Assembly: GCF_018918345.1 (NCBI RefSeq)
Contig: NZ_JAHLQI010000001.1
Coordinates: 62,001-126,000 of the forward strand
DNA: 64,000 nt
Reading direction: 5' to 3'
Origin: Butyricicoccus intestinisimiae
GTDB taxonomy: Bacteria > Bacillota > Clostridia > Oscillospirales > Butyricicoccaceae
A program made the position numbers and the translations under genes. Below the pieces are notes generated by a model. That model searched no databases and was not told where the DNA came from. It was given only the letters and a program-made list of their open reading frames with translations. Shown here piece after piece: positions 48,021 through 57,097 of this stretch (positions within the stretch are counted from its first letter, which is position 1; every line of letters starts with the position of its first letter).

Positions 48021-48413
48021 ATGGGCTTTGAATTTAAAAAGAAGGAATTGACGCTGGATATTGCAGGATCGCTCTTTAAGGTGAAGTTGAACGCGGAATT
48101 CATGGAAAAGGTGCTGAAAACAGGTAAGAAACTGCAGGAATACGGCAATGATCCGGCGGTCGAGGCGGATACGCTGGAAGATCAGTTTGCGTTTGCTTGC
48201 GATTGCATTGATGACATCTTGGGCGCCGGAGCGGCTGATAAAATTTTCGAAAACGCGGAAGAACCGGATGCATTTGACGCATTTGACGTGCTGCAATATA
48301 TCGTCGGCGAAGTAACGAAAGCGGATCAAAACAGAGCGCAGCGCAGGACTGCGGCGAAGCAGAACAGGCCGAGCGGCAGCAAGAAGCGGCGCTATAAGGG
48401 CAATCACAAGTGA
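48021..48413 (+). CDS. Tail assembly chaperone, first protein
   Basis: The 130-residue protein (FEFKKKELTLDIAGSLFKVKLNAEFMEKVLKTGKKLQEYG, then a basic tail RRTAAKQNRPSGSKKRRYKG) lies between tube and tape measure, where chaperones of the gpG type are found. It ends in an overlap with the next gene (GTGATG). No classic slippery heptamer was seen at the junction, so coupling rather than frameshifting is likely. Confidence 0.7.
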   Translation: MGFEFKKKELTLDIAGSLFKVKLNAEFMEKVLKTGKKLQEYGNDPAVEADTLEDQFAFACDCIDDILGAGAADKIFENAEEPDAFDAFDVLQYIVGEVTKADQNRAQRRTAAKQNRPSGSKKRRYKGNHK

Positions 48414-48985
48414 TGTTTCGCAAGCCGCCAATGTCCGTGCGTGTTGATGGCAGAAAATACCGAATCAATCCAGATTTTCGCATTTTCGCAAAGCTGGAAG
48501 CAGATGTACACCGTGATAAAATAAATATCGAACAGGTCTTACGGGCGTTTTACCGCAACGACATCCCCGACAATGTGGATGCCGCGGTAGAGCGCCTGAT
48601 CTGGTTTTATCGCGGCGGCGCGGAGCAAAAGGAAGAATCAGGTGACAAACGCACCGTACAGCTTGGATACGACTTTGAGCAAGATGAAGATGCGCTGTAT
48701 CAGTCGTTTGCGCGAGATTACAAGATTGATTTGTACACAGTAAATCTCCACTGGTGGAAATTTTGTCAGCTGTGCGCCGGGCTGAGTGATGACGCGCCAT
48801 TTCGGCGGCTGATATACATTCGCACGGTTGATACATCAAAGTTGCCGAAGGAACAGCGGGCATCGGTTATGAAAGCGCGTGAGCAATGCCAATTAGGATT
48901 TGATGCGCAGCAGCAGCCGCGAACAGTTGAAGATTATGAAGCGGCAAGAATCGCGGAATTGCGTAAGGCATACGAAGAAGCATGA
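48413..48985 (+). CDS. Gp15-type tail protein / second tail chaperone
   Basis: The 190-residue protein matches the phage Gp15 family: FRKPPMSVRVDGRKYRINPDFRIFAKLEADV, YDFEQDEDALYQSFARDYKIDLYTVNLHWWKFCQLCAGLSDDAPFRRLIYIRTVD. It occupies the gpT-like place before the tape measure gene. ATG at 48413 or GTG at 48410 are both possible. Confidence 0.8.
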   Translation: MFRKPPMSVRVDGRKYRINPDFRIFAKLEADVHRDKINIEQVLRAFYRNDIPDNVDAAVERLIWFYRGGAEQKEESGDKRTVQLGYDFEQDEDALYQSFARDYKIDLYTVNLHWWKFCQLCAGLSDDAPFRRLIYIRTVDTSKLPKEQRASVMKAREQCQLGFDAQQQPRTVEDYEAARIAELRKAYEEA

Positions 48986-49152
48986 AAAGAAACAAACTGA
49001 AAAAAATATGCTGCCCATTTTGCGGACGAGAAAACGCAGCTGTGCAATACAAAGACACCGCCAATAGCACTGGAATGTGGGCGGTATGCAAGAACCGGGC
49101 GTGCAAACGAACGTTTGAAATTATTATTATAGACGGAAAACAGATCACCTAA
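48982..49152 (+). CDS. Zinc-ribbon microprotein, Com-like (56 aa)
   Basis: The start overlaps the Gp15 stop. Two Cys pairs (CCPFCGREN and VCKNRACKRTFE) form a zinc-ribbon outline similar to the Mu Com translational regulator. It lies between the chaperone and tape measure genes and might regulate translation of tail genes; that is inference. Confidence 0.6.
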   Translation: MKRNKLKKICCPFCGRENAAVQYKDTANSTGMWAVCKNRACKRTFEIIIIDGKQIT

Positions 49153-49197
49153 CAGTGCCAATGTGCCTGTGATCTCCTGAAAGAAGGAGGGACGGCA

Positions 49198-51663
49198 TTG
49201 GCATCAGAAAGCGGATCGGTAATCATCAAAATTGAAGGTGACGATACCGATTTTAAGAGTAAAGTAAACGGCCTTGGAAAAACTGCGGAATCTGGCGTAA
49301 GTAAATTAGGAAACGTAGTCAAAACGGCGGCTGTAGGCATCGGCGGTGCAATGGTTGCAATAGGCGGATATGCAATCAAGGTCGGCAGTGACTTTGAAAG
49401 CGCTATGTCAAACGTTGCTGCGATCAGTGGCGCGACTGGCGATGATCTGCAAATGCTGAAAGATACGGCGCAGGAAATGGGTGCAACGACGCAGTTTTCC
49501 GCGACGGAAGCTGCGAATGCGTTGTCATACATGGCACTTGCGGGCTGGGATGCGAATCAGTCCGCAAGCGCTCTGCCGGGCGTTTTGAACCTTGCTGCAG
49601 CGTCCGGAATGGAGCTGGCATCCGCGTCCGACATGGTGACAGACTATATGTCTGCCTTCGGTATGTCTTGCGAGCAATCTGGGTATTTTGCAGACATGCT
49701 GGCGTATGCGCAAAGCAACGCAAATACAACAGCTGAACTGCTAGGTGAATCGTATAAAAATTGTGCGGCCAACATGGCTGCTGCCGGACAGGATGTAGAA
49801 ACCACAACGTCCTTGCTGGCAATGATGGCAAATCAGGGCTTAAAGGGCAGCGAAGCTGGTACAGCCCTTGCGGCTGTTATGCGTGACCTGACTGCTAAAA
49901 TGTCGGATGGCGCAATTAAAATCGGTGATACATCTGTCGCTGTGCAGGACGCAAACGGCAATTATCGTGATCTAACGGATATTTTGCAGGATGTCGAAAG
50001 TGCGACAAACGGTATGGGCGACGCCGAAAAGGCGGCTGCGCTATCAAGCACTTTTACTGCAGATAGCATCAAGGGATTAAACCTGATATTAAACGCAGGT
50101 GTCAGCAATGCGGCAGATTTTGAAAATCAGCTGCGAAATTCCGGCGGCACGGCGGAAAATATGGCAAATGTCATGAACGACAACCTGGCGGGCGCGATGA
50201 AATCGTTACAATCCCGCGCAGAAACGTTCGGAAACGCTATATACGAAAGTTTTTCGGTCCAGCTAAAAGATGCGGTTAACACAGCTGCTGATGCGCTGGG
50301 CAGTCTGACGGATGCGTTCAAAACCGGTGGAATCGAAGGGGCTTTTAACCAGTTAGGAATACTGGCACAGCAAGGCATACAGACAATTATTGCGCAAGCT
50401 CCTGCTATGACGCAGGCTGCCGCACAGATGATAAACAATTTTGCATCCGGCTTGGCGGAAGGCATACCGAACGTGCTGGCGCAGGCACTTCCGCTGATTT
50501 TGCAGTTTACCGAATCGCTGCGGGAAAACGCAGGAACGCTGATTGACGCAGGACTGAATTTAATCTTGCAGCTGGCGCAAGGAATTGCAAACAGCTTGCC
50601 GCTGCTGATTGAATACATTCCGCAGATTGTCACGAATATAGCAGGGATCATCAATGACAATGCGCCGAAAATACTTGCAACGGGTGTACAGATACTCGCA
50701 ACGTTGGCGCTGGGCATTATACAAGCGCTTCCGGTTTTGATTGCCAGCCTGCCGAATATCATTTTGGCAATTGTAAATGTGTTCAGTGCATTTAACTGGA
50801 TCTCGCTGGGTCAGTTGATTGTAAACGGCGTCAAAGCCGGAGTTTCGCTGCTTGGCACTGCGCTAAAATCAGCAGGCACGGCCGCAGCAAATGCATTCCG
50901 GTCAATCAACTGGGCATCGGTCGGACAAGCTGCGATCAACTTCATCAAGTCGGCAATTTCCGGCGCCGCAGGATTGGTTTCTAGCGGTCTGCGCTCGGTC
51001 GGAACACAGGCCATGAATGCATTCCGGTCGATCAACTGGGCAAGTGTTGGACGTGCTGCAATCAATTTTATCAAGTCGGCAATTACCGGCGCAGCAAGCT
51101 TAGTGGCGAGTGCATTGAGAGCGGCGGCAACAGCTGGAATGAACGCTTTCAAGAGCGTGAACTGGGGAAGTGTCGGCAAGCACATTATTAGCGGTATTGT
51201 TAATGGCATCAAAGGTGCCGCGTCGGCTTTGTTTAATGCATTAGCTGGACTTGCGAAAAATGCGCTGAATGCAGCAAAAAACGCGCTCGGAATTAAATCG
51301 CCGTCGCGCAGATTCCGCGATATGGTTGGTAAATTCATCCCGTTAGGCATTGCGGCAGGTGTAGATAAGTACAGCAATACGGCGGCGAATGCGGTATCAA
51401 ACATGTCAAGCAAATTGACGGATGCTGCAAGTGTGTCTGCATTAAACAACAAACTAAAAGCTGCGGTTAGTGCACAGAGTTTGAATATGACTGCGCAGCT
51501 GTCTGGTAAATCGGATAAGCCGAGCGAACCAAGCGGGCAGAAGATCATATATATCACATACGCGCCCGAACAAAAATTTGACGAACCGATCACGCTGTCA
51601 CAGCGGGAAGCAATGAACCGCCGTGACGCGCGAAGGATAGAAAGGTTAGTAAAAAATGCTTAA
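49198..51663 (+). CDS. Tail tape measure protein
   Basis: The 821-residue protein starts at TTG with GAAGGAGGG upstream. Its N-terminal part (about 60-330) is the phage tape-measure core (AISGATGDDLQMLKDTAQEMGATTQFSATEAANALSYMALAG). The middle is hydrophobic (about 400-560). Three diverged tandem units around INWASVGQAAINFIKSAISGA (about 560-690) follow. It sets tail length and takes part in DNA entry. The longest phage gene, intact. Confidence 0.93.
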   Translation: MASESGSVIIKIEGDDTDFKSKVNGLGKTAESGVSKLGNVVKTAAVGIGGAMVAIGGYAIKVGSDFESAMSNVAAISGATGDDLQMLKDTAQEMGATTQFSATEAANALSYMALAGWDANQSASALPGVLNLAAASGMELASASDMVTDYMSAFGMSCEQSGYFADMLAYAQSNANTTAELLGESYKNCAANMAAAGQDVETTTSLLAMMANQGLKGSEAGTALAAVMRDLTAKMSDGAIKIGDTSVAVQDANGNYRDLTDILQDVESATNGMGDAEKAAALSSTFTADSIKGLNLILNAGVSNAADFENQLRNSGGTAENMANVMNDNLAGAMKSLQSRAETFGNAIYESFSVQLKDAVNTAADALGSLTDAFKTGGIEGAFNQLGILAQQGIQTIIAQAPAMTQAAAQMINNFASGLAEGIPNVLAQALPLILQFTESLRENAGTLIDAGLNLILQLAQGIANSLPLLIEYIPQIVTNIAGIINDNAPKILATGVQILATLALGIIQALPVLIASLPNIILAIVNVFSAFNWISLGQLIVNGVKAGVSLLGTALKSAGTAAANAFRSINWASVGQAAINFIKSAISGAAGLVSSGLRSVGTQAMNAFRSINWASVGRAAINFIKSAITGAASLVASALRAAATAGMNAFKSVNWGSVGKHIISGIVNGIKGAASALFNALAGLAKNALNAAKNALGIKSPSRRFRDMVGKFIPLGIAAGVDKYSNTAANAVSNMSSKLTDAASVSALNNKLKAAVSAQSLNMTAQLSGKSDKPSEPSGQKIIYITYAPEQKFDEPITLSQREAMNRRDARRIERLVKNA

Positions 51664-52456
51664 AGGGTTTTATTCCATACCGGCGGGATCTGCGGCGATC
51701 CCTGCCGGTAGCCCAAACTTAATACACATTGACCGATTCGGCATTCGGGAAATTGACGGTGTCGGCCGACCGCAAGCGGACATGTACACAACCGAGCTGG
51801 TCGGCGCGGATGCGTCAGTATACAGCGGACAGACGGTTAAAAACCGCACGATTACACTGTCCGTCGATGCGCAGAACGAATATGCTGCGCGTGAACTGTA
51901 TAGACAATTTCCGTACAATACAAGGCGGCGTTTTGTGTTTGAAACAGAATACGACACATACTTTATCGAAGGAATCATAAAAGGTATGCCGCGCACACAA
52001 GGAACCAGTCGCCGATCAGAATTTGAAATACCGATTTTTTGTCCGTATCCGTGGTTCCGGTCACTGCGTGCGCACGAAGTATCTGTGCCGTATGGCACAA
52101 GCTTTTCTGCGCGGCAGGCGGGAGATATTCGCGCCGGCATAGTTGCATATGCAGAGATGGCGGCGGGCGGCAAGTTGAGGACATTTGAGCTATCCGACAA
52201 TGTGGGCAACGCAGTGTCGTACAGAAGCTCTATTTACTACCAGCACGTTGGAACAAAAGGATATGTACGATTAGTTGATACAACACCGGGCGCACACGGA
52301 TTCATAACTATGAAAGCAATACAGGATATTACGCTGACGAATGATTGGGTCACGGTGCCGCCGGACGAAGAAGGAATAACAATAACAGCAACATTTAACA
52401 CAAGTGAGACACAAAACGGGAAATTCGTCTGGTATGACACGTGGGGCGGGATTTAA
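51656..52456 (+). CDS. Distal tail protein (Dit)
   Basis: The 266-residue protein follows the tape measure with an 8-nt overlap. DRFGIREIDGVGRPQADMYTTELVGADASVYSGQTVKNRTITLSV and FIEGIIKGMPRTQGTSRRSEFEIPIFCPYPWFRSL match the N-terminal ring domain of siphovirus Dit proteins; the C-terminal half is galectin-like. It forms the hub ring of the tail tip. Confidence 0.85.
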   Translation: MLKGFYSIPAGSAAIPAGSPNLIHIDRFGIREIDGVGRPQADMYTTELVGADASVYSGQTVKNRTITLSVDAQNEYAARELYRQFPYNTRRRFVFETEYDTYFIEGIIKGMPRTQGTSRRSEFEIPIFCPYPWFRSLRAHEVSVPYGTSFSARQAGDIRAGIVAYAEMAAGGKLRTFELSDNVGNAVSYRSSIYYQHVGTKGYVRLVDTTPGAHGFITMKAIQDITLTNDWVTVPPDEEGITITATFNTSETQNGKFVWYDTWGGI

Positions 52457-53568
52457 TGGAAATTATTGCGAACATCTACGACAAAGATCTGAACAACGTG
52501 GGATACTTATATAATGTATCGGAACTTGTAAGAACGCATAAATACCGAGAACCGGGCAAATTTTCCATGCGCCTTCCGGCGTCTGCGGGTGATGTCGGTT
52601 TAATGATGACGGGATTTATCATCGTGTTTTCGGACGACACAAAAGAAGGATATTTAATCGAAACGGTTGAGCCGTCTGAAGATTATCCGAATGTGGCGGA
52701 AATTGCAGGGCGCGACTTGCGAGCAGTGTTTGCGATGCGAATTATTCAAAACATGACGGTAGACGGGTCAATGTCAAACCGTATGTGGTGGATGATCCAT
52801 AATCATGCGGTTGCGCCGTCAGACAGCAACCGTGCACTGCCGTTTGTGCAAGATTTAGATAGGTCGCCTGTTGGAGACGATATTGGTCCTGCAGCAAATC
52901 AGCAGCTGACGGGAAAAAACTTGTTGACGGCTTTGACGGATACAATTGGGCAGGACGCATACGGCTGGCGCTGTGACTTGAATTTGAGCGAAAAAACAAT
53001 TACGCCTGTATTTTATCGCGGCACAGACCGGACAAAGACAGTGCTGTTTGACGATGTACTGTGCACAATGGATAGCTGTGATTACACGCGCGATGTCTCT
53101 AAGTATTGCAATGTTGCAACGGTCGCAGGAGAGGGCGAGGGCAGCGCTAGAAAATACGCCGGCATTGACATTACCGGAACTGCGTCAGGAACATTTACCG
53201 GCTTCAATCGCCGCGAATTATTTGTTGATGCTCGTGATTTACAGTCGGAGACAGAGGACACGAACGGAAACAAAACAACCATGTCGGATGCCGATTACAC
53301 AAGGGTACTGCAAACACGCGGACTGGAAAAGCTGAAAGAAAACGATGTAGAAACTAAGCTGGAATTATCGGTGAATGAAGCTTATTTGACGTATGACGAA
53401 GATTATACACTGGGTGATGTTGTGTCATTTGCAAATCACCGGCAGATCGGCATTACCGGTACGGCGCGCGTAACATCTGTACAGATTGACGGCGTAGGTG
53501 CAGAAAAAACAGTAAAGCCGGAATTTGAGGTTTTGACAATCGAGGTAGGAACGGAGGTGCTTGAGTGA
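52456..53568 (+). CDS. Tail-tip protein, ReqiPepy6 Gp37-like
   Basis: ATG at 52456 (sharing bases with the Dit stop) gives 370 residues. The pattern IIANIYDKDLNNVGYLYNVSELVRTHKYREPGKFSMRLPAS and the later TYDEDYTLGDVVSFANHRQIGITGTARVTSV fit the Gp37-like family that takes the place of Tal at the tail tip. No peptidase tail is fused to it. Confidence 0.82.
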   Translation: MEIIANIYDKDLNNVGYLYNVSELVRTHKYREPGKFSMRLPASAGDVGLMMTGFIIVFSDDTKEGYLIETVEPSEDYPNVAEIAGRDLRAVFAMRIIQNMTVDGSMSNRMWWMIHNHAVAPSDSNRALPFVQDLDRSPVGDDIGPAANQQLTGKNLLTALTDTIGQDAYGWRCDLNLSEKTITPVFYRGTDRTKTVLFDDVLCTMDSCDYTRDVSKYCNVATVAGEGEGSARKYAGIDITGTASGTFTGFNRRELFVDARDLQSETEDTNGNKTTMSDADYTRVLQTRGLEKLKENDVETKLELSVNEAYLTYDEDYTLGDVVSFANHRQIGITGTARVTSVQIDGVGAEKTVKPEFEVLTIEVGTEVLE

Positions 53569-54644
53569 AAATTGAATTTACGCAAGAAGGGCAGTCGTTG
53601 AGACTCACAAGCGATAGTAAGCCGGTGCAATTTGGTGATAATATCCCCGTTGCGATTGCGGTAGATACTGAATATAGTAGCGCGACAGAAATTGTTTTGC
53701 TGACACAGGCATACAAATCACTGCCAGCGCGCTGTGTGTTGACACTGTCGGGAAACACGGCGTCAGGAACAATGAGTCGTGCACAATTGACGGAGTGCGG
53801 AACTGTAAACTTTGTGCTGGCGGGAAAGATTAACGATATGATATTGCCGACCGCTGCAGCAAAGATTGATGTGCTTCCGTCTGTAGATCCGCAGAGCGCG
53901 GAATTTGTGCAAAATCCTGCGTCAATCAAAGACATCATCGCCGAAACGGTAGGAGACTATTTAAACAGCAATCAAAACTTAGTTGAATCGGTAAACAGTG
54001 CAGTTTATACGTATCTTGCCGAACATCCGGACGACCGCGTTGCCGTATCTGGTTATGACAGTAAAGATGCAGGAAAAATACCGGTCGTGAATACGTCGGG
54101 AAATCTGACTGTGCGCAACGTACATATGTTGCTTGAACAGGCGGACGGCGAAGATGCGCTTGTCCTGCGCGGCGCAGTCAATCAGATTGTTGCATCAGTC
54201 GCAATTGCAGATCTGAAAAATGCGCTTGGCATCTCGAACGGTGCAACCGTATTAGACATGTATCCGGTCGGCTCGATCTATCAGACTACCAGCAGCACGT
54301 TTGATCCGGCTGCCGCTTGGGGCGGCACGTGGGAGCGCATCAAGGACAGATTTCTGCTCGCGGCGGGCACTGCGTATGCAGGCGGCAGCACCGGCGGCGA
54401 AGCGACGCACAAGCTGACCGCACAGGAGATGCCGAGCCACACGCACACCATGTACGTCAATAACGATGGCTCTGCCTCTAGCTGGTCTCCGACATTTGGT
54501 GACTACCTGATCAAGCCGGATGGTGTCACGACCAGTAAGAAAAACTATCAGGCCAAGCTGGCGCAAAACGGCGCAGGTCTCGATCAGGCACACAACAATA
54601 TGCCGCCGTACCTCGCCGTGTATATTTGGAAGCGGACAGCGTGA
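53565..54644 (+). CDS. Baseplate / receptor-binding protein with collar-like C-terminus
   Basis: The 359-residue protein has an N-terminal baseplate domain (about 1-110, KIEFTQEGQSLRLTSDSKPVQFGDNIPVAIAV), a helical middle, and a C-terminal gp10/tail-collar-type domain (about 225-359: YPVGSIYQTTSSTFDPAAAWGGTWERIKDRFLLAAG, GGEATHKLTAQEMPSHTHTM, HNNMPPYLAVYIWKRTA). The C-terminal domain is typical of receptor-contacting fibres. GTG start with GGAGG upstream. Confidence 0.82.
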   Translation: MKIEFTQEGQSLRLTSDSKPVQFGDNIPVAIAVDTEYSSATEIVLLTQAYKSLPARCVLTLSGNTASGTMSRAQLTECGTVNFVLAGKINDMILPTAAAKIDVLPSVDPQSAEFVQNPASIKDIIAETVGDYLNSNQNLVESVNSAVYTYLAEHPDDRVAVSGYDSKDAGKIPVVNTSGNLTVRNVHMLLEQADGEDALVLRGAVNQIVASVAIADLKNALGISNGATVLDMYPVGSIYQTTSSTFDPAAAWGGTWERIKDRFLLAAGTAYAGGSTGGEATHKLTAQEMPSHTHTMYVNNDGSASSWSPTFGDYLIKPDGVTTSKKNYQAKLAQNGAGLDQAHNNMPPYLAVYIWKRTA

Positions 54645-54659
54645 GAGGTGTAAAAAACC

Positions 54660-55010
54660 ATGTTAATGATTAAAAACGGAAAAATCATGTTGACCCGTGG
54701 CGACAGTGCCTATATTACAGTAACATTGAAGGCACAGGACGGCGCGGCATATACGATGCAGGCGGGCGACAAGCTGACGCTGACAGTACGCAAACAGGCA
54801 GTTGATACATCATCTATACTGCTGCAATCTGTCAGCGATTCAAACACAATCAAGCTAGCGCCGGAGCAGACCGAGAAGTTAGCATCCGGCAGTTATAGCT
54901 ATGACATTCAGCTGACAACGGTTGCCGGAGATGTCTTTACTGTTGCGGGCGCAACAAGCATTAACAGCAATCTGGCTAACTTTATTGTGCTGCCGGAGGT
55001 CACGGTATGA
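54660..55010 (+). CDS. Baseplate accessory protein, BppU-N-like
   Basis: The 116-residue protein is one beta-sandwich domain (KIMLTRGDSAYITVTLKAQDGAAYTMQAGDKLTLTVRKQ, SYSYDIQLTTVAGDVFTVAGATSI), similar to N-terminal domains of upper baseplate proteins. It overlaps the next gene by ATGA. Confidence 0.65.
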   Translation: MLMIKNGKIMLTRGDSAYITVTLKAQDGAAYTMQAGDKLTLTVRKQAVDTSSILLQSVSDSNTIKLAPEQTEKLASGSYSYDIQLTTVAGDVFTVAGATSINSNLANFIVLPEVTV

Positions 55011-55279
55011 GCAAGATCATTGGCGAGTTGAATGCTGGGATTTGCGGCAGTACGAACACAGCAAACATGACCGGCACAATCGGGAACGGCGTTGTGAAGT
55101 ATGATAGCAGTACGGAATTATATACCGGCGAGTATGATATTGTACCGAAAGCTGCCGAAGAACAGAAATTGCCGTGTGCAGGCAAGAAGATGGAAAAGGA
55201 TGTTACGGTACAGAAGGTACCGTATTATGAGACATCAAATGATACCGGCATCACGGTATACATAGCATCGGAGGTATAA
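55007..55279 (+). CDS. Small tail-fibre-related protein (90 aa)
   Basis: The C-terminal end (VTVQKVPYYETSNDTGITVYIASEV) is a diverged copy of the end of the next gene (VTVEKIPYVEAENAAGGITVTIG), and KKMEKDVTVQKV resembles the repeat borders there. It is the first of three related tail genes. Confidence 0.6.
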   Translation: MSKIIGELNAGICGSTNTANMTGTIGNGVVKYDSSTELYTGEYDIVPKAAEEQKLPCAGKKMEKDVTVQKVPYYETSNDTGITVYIASEV

Positions 55280-55280
55280 A

Positions 55281-55865
55281 ATGGCAGATGTAAAATATAA
55301 AAACAAGGTCGTGTACGATGGGGAGGTTTTGATTGATCTGACCGCCGACACAGTTACACCGGACAAGCTGGCATCCGGCATTACTGCGCACGACAAGTCC
55401 GGCGCACCTGTTACCGGCACGAGCACAAAGGACAGTGACACCAGCAACGACACGGCGGCTGTTGCCGAAATCTTAAAGGGGAAAACAGCGCACGCACGCG
55501 GTGTACAGCTGGTTGGCACGATGCCAAATAACGGCGCGGTCACGGGTACGATTTCAACCAAAGCTGGGTCGTACACTATCCCGCAGGGCTATCACGACGG
55601 CTCTGGTAAAGTGGCAATCAGTACCACGGAGCAAGGAAAAATTGTTGCTGGTAACATCAAGTCTGGTGTGTCTATCCTTGGCGTAACTGGTACTTACTCT
55701 GGCGCGTCTATCAAGGCGCAGACAAAAACAGTAACGCCGAAAGCAACCGCACAGACGGTTCAGCCCGACAGCGGTTACGACTACTTGTCTGCCGTGACCG
55801 TTGAGAAAATCCCGTATGTGGAAGCAGAGAACGCTGCTGGCGGCATCACTGTAACAATCGGGTGA
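55281..55865 (+). CDS. Tail fibre-like protein with repeat modules (194 aa)
   Basis: The N-terminal module VVYDGEVLIDLTADTVTPDKLASGITAHDKSGAPVTG recurs in the next gene. Later parts carry the units IKSGVSILGVTGTY and VTPKATAQTVQPDSGYDYLSAVTV, also shared. These short beta modules are typical of phage tail and surface proteins. Host binding is likely, but the ligand is unknown. Confidence 0.68.
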   Translation: MADVKYKNKVVYDGEVLIDLTADTVTPDKLASGITAHDKSGAPVTGTSTKDSDTSNDTAAVAEILKGKTAHARGVQLVGTMPNNGAVTGTISTKAGSYTIPQGYHDGSGKVAISTTEQGKIVAGNIKSGVSILGVTGTYSGASIKAQTKTVTPKATAQTVQPDSGYDYLSAVTVEKIPYVEAENAAGGITVTIG

Positions 55866-55869
55866 TTAG

Positions 55870-56715
55870 ATGGCAGCTAGTGTAAATCAGGTAATCGTGA
55901 ATGGTGAAACCATCATCGACTTGACCAACGATACCGTAACCGCAAACGATTTGGCTGAAGGGGTTACGGCACACGATTCGTCAGGTGCATTGGTCAACGG
56001 AAATCTTTCTGAGATTGAAGCGTTTGAAAACAATCCAACCATTACATTTAGGACAGAAGGCCCGTTTGGCTTGTTTAGATGCTATCCTATTGTACGCAAA
56101 GATTATATTATACGAAAGACAAGTAAACCGATTGTTTTTTTAGACGCTGACGGTTTCGGTGACGCAATGGTGGCTGATGTAATTAAAGGTAAAACCTTTA
56201 CGTCTAAAAACGGGTTGAAAGTTAGTGGAACATACGAACCTCCGAGCACTGAACCAACGCTGCAAATCAAATCCGTTACCCCGTCAGCAGCACAACAAGT
56301 CATCGCGCCGGACAGCGGCTATGATGGTCTGTCGCAGGTCACTGTATCCGGTGACAGCAATCTGACACCGGAGAATATTAAGTCCGGCGTAAGCATTTTT
56401 GGCATCACCGGCACGCTGGCGGCAGCTGCATCGGACAACAACTGCGAGGCGTATGTGATTGACGCCACGAACCCAACTGTCAGTTTCAAGGCGAGCGGCA
56501 CCATTAAAGTGTATGGATATGGATACACAACCAGCTCGTCCGGCTGGGGCGGCTCGACAACCACCGTACACGCGTTTTGCGGCGACGGGTATTATAAAGC
56601 GGCGAGCTGGGGCAGTCCGTCAAAGACCAACTGCACGTTTGGTGTATCTGGCGGCAAGCTGACCGGTCTGCCGAGCCTGAATGGCGGCACGCTGATTGCG
56701 GTGTGCGGAATCTGA
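55870..56715 (+). CDS. Tail fibre-like protein, larger paralog (281 aa)
   Basis: The start module (VIVNGETIIDLTNDTVTANDLAEGVTAHDSSGALVNG) and the inner units (VTPSAAQQVIAPDSGYDGLSQVTV and ENIKSGVSIFGITGTL) mirror the preceding gene. A unique segment at about 55-115 and a Gly/Ser/Trp-rich C-terminus (GYGYTTSSSGWGGSTTTVHAF) are added, probably the receptor-contacting tip. Confidence 0.7.
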   Translation: MAASVNQVIVNGETIIDLTNDTVTANDLAEGVTAHDSSGALVNGNLSEIEAFENNPTITFRTEGPFGLFRCYPIVRKDYIIRKTSKPIVFLDADGFGDAMVADVIKGKTFTSKNGLKVSGTYEPPSTEPTLQIKSVTPSAAQQVIAPDSGYDGLSQVTVSGDSNLTPENIKSGVSIFGITGTLAAAASDNNCEAYVIDATNPTVSFKASGTIKVYGYGYTTSSSGWGGSTTTVHAFCGDGYYKAASWGSPSKTNCTFGVSGGKLTGLPSLNGGTLIAVCGI

Positions 56716-56761
56716 AATATGTGAAGTCAGTTGAGAAATTTTATTAAGGAGTTAGGTGATA

Positions 56762-57097
56762 ATGATGATTTATGCAATCACATGTGCATTTATCGTGCTG
56801 GATTTTGCGACCGGACTGATTAAAGCAGTCGCAACTGACAAATTCAAAAGTTCGATGATGCGGCAGGGACTTTTCCACAAGGTCGGAGAAATTTTGTGTG
56901 TTGCGCTTGGCATCCTGATTCAGTATGCAGAAGGCTATTTGGATTTAGGCATCAATCTTCCGGTCGCTGCAGCGATTTGCACGTACATTGTGCTGATGGA
57001 AATCGGCAGCGCGGTAGAAAATATCGGTGCAATCAATCCGGACCTTGTGCCGGCAAAGTTACGCAAAATTATTGGGATTGGAGGAGATGACAAGTGA
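56762..57097 (+). CDS. Holin, TcdE/Cp-1 holin family
   Basis: AAGGAG sits 9 nt before ATG 56762 (an in-frame GTG lies at 56756). The 111-residue protein has the family outline: ITCAFIVLDFATGLIKAVATDKFKSSMMRQGLFHKVGEILCVALGILIQYAEGY, then a second hydrophobic stretch. It makes the membrane holes that let the endolysin out and overlaps that gene by 4 nt. Confidence 0.9.
   Translation: MMIYAITCAFIVLDFATGLIKAVATDKFKSSMMRQGLFHKVGEILCVALGILIQYAEGYLDLGINLPVAAAICTYIVLMEIGSAVENIGAINPDLVPAKLRKIIGIGGDDK

Noticed and set aside
48350-48430. Programmed -1 frameshift between the two tail chaperone genes
   Set aside because: No slippery heptamer was found near the junction; the GTGATG overlap explains coupling without frameshifting.
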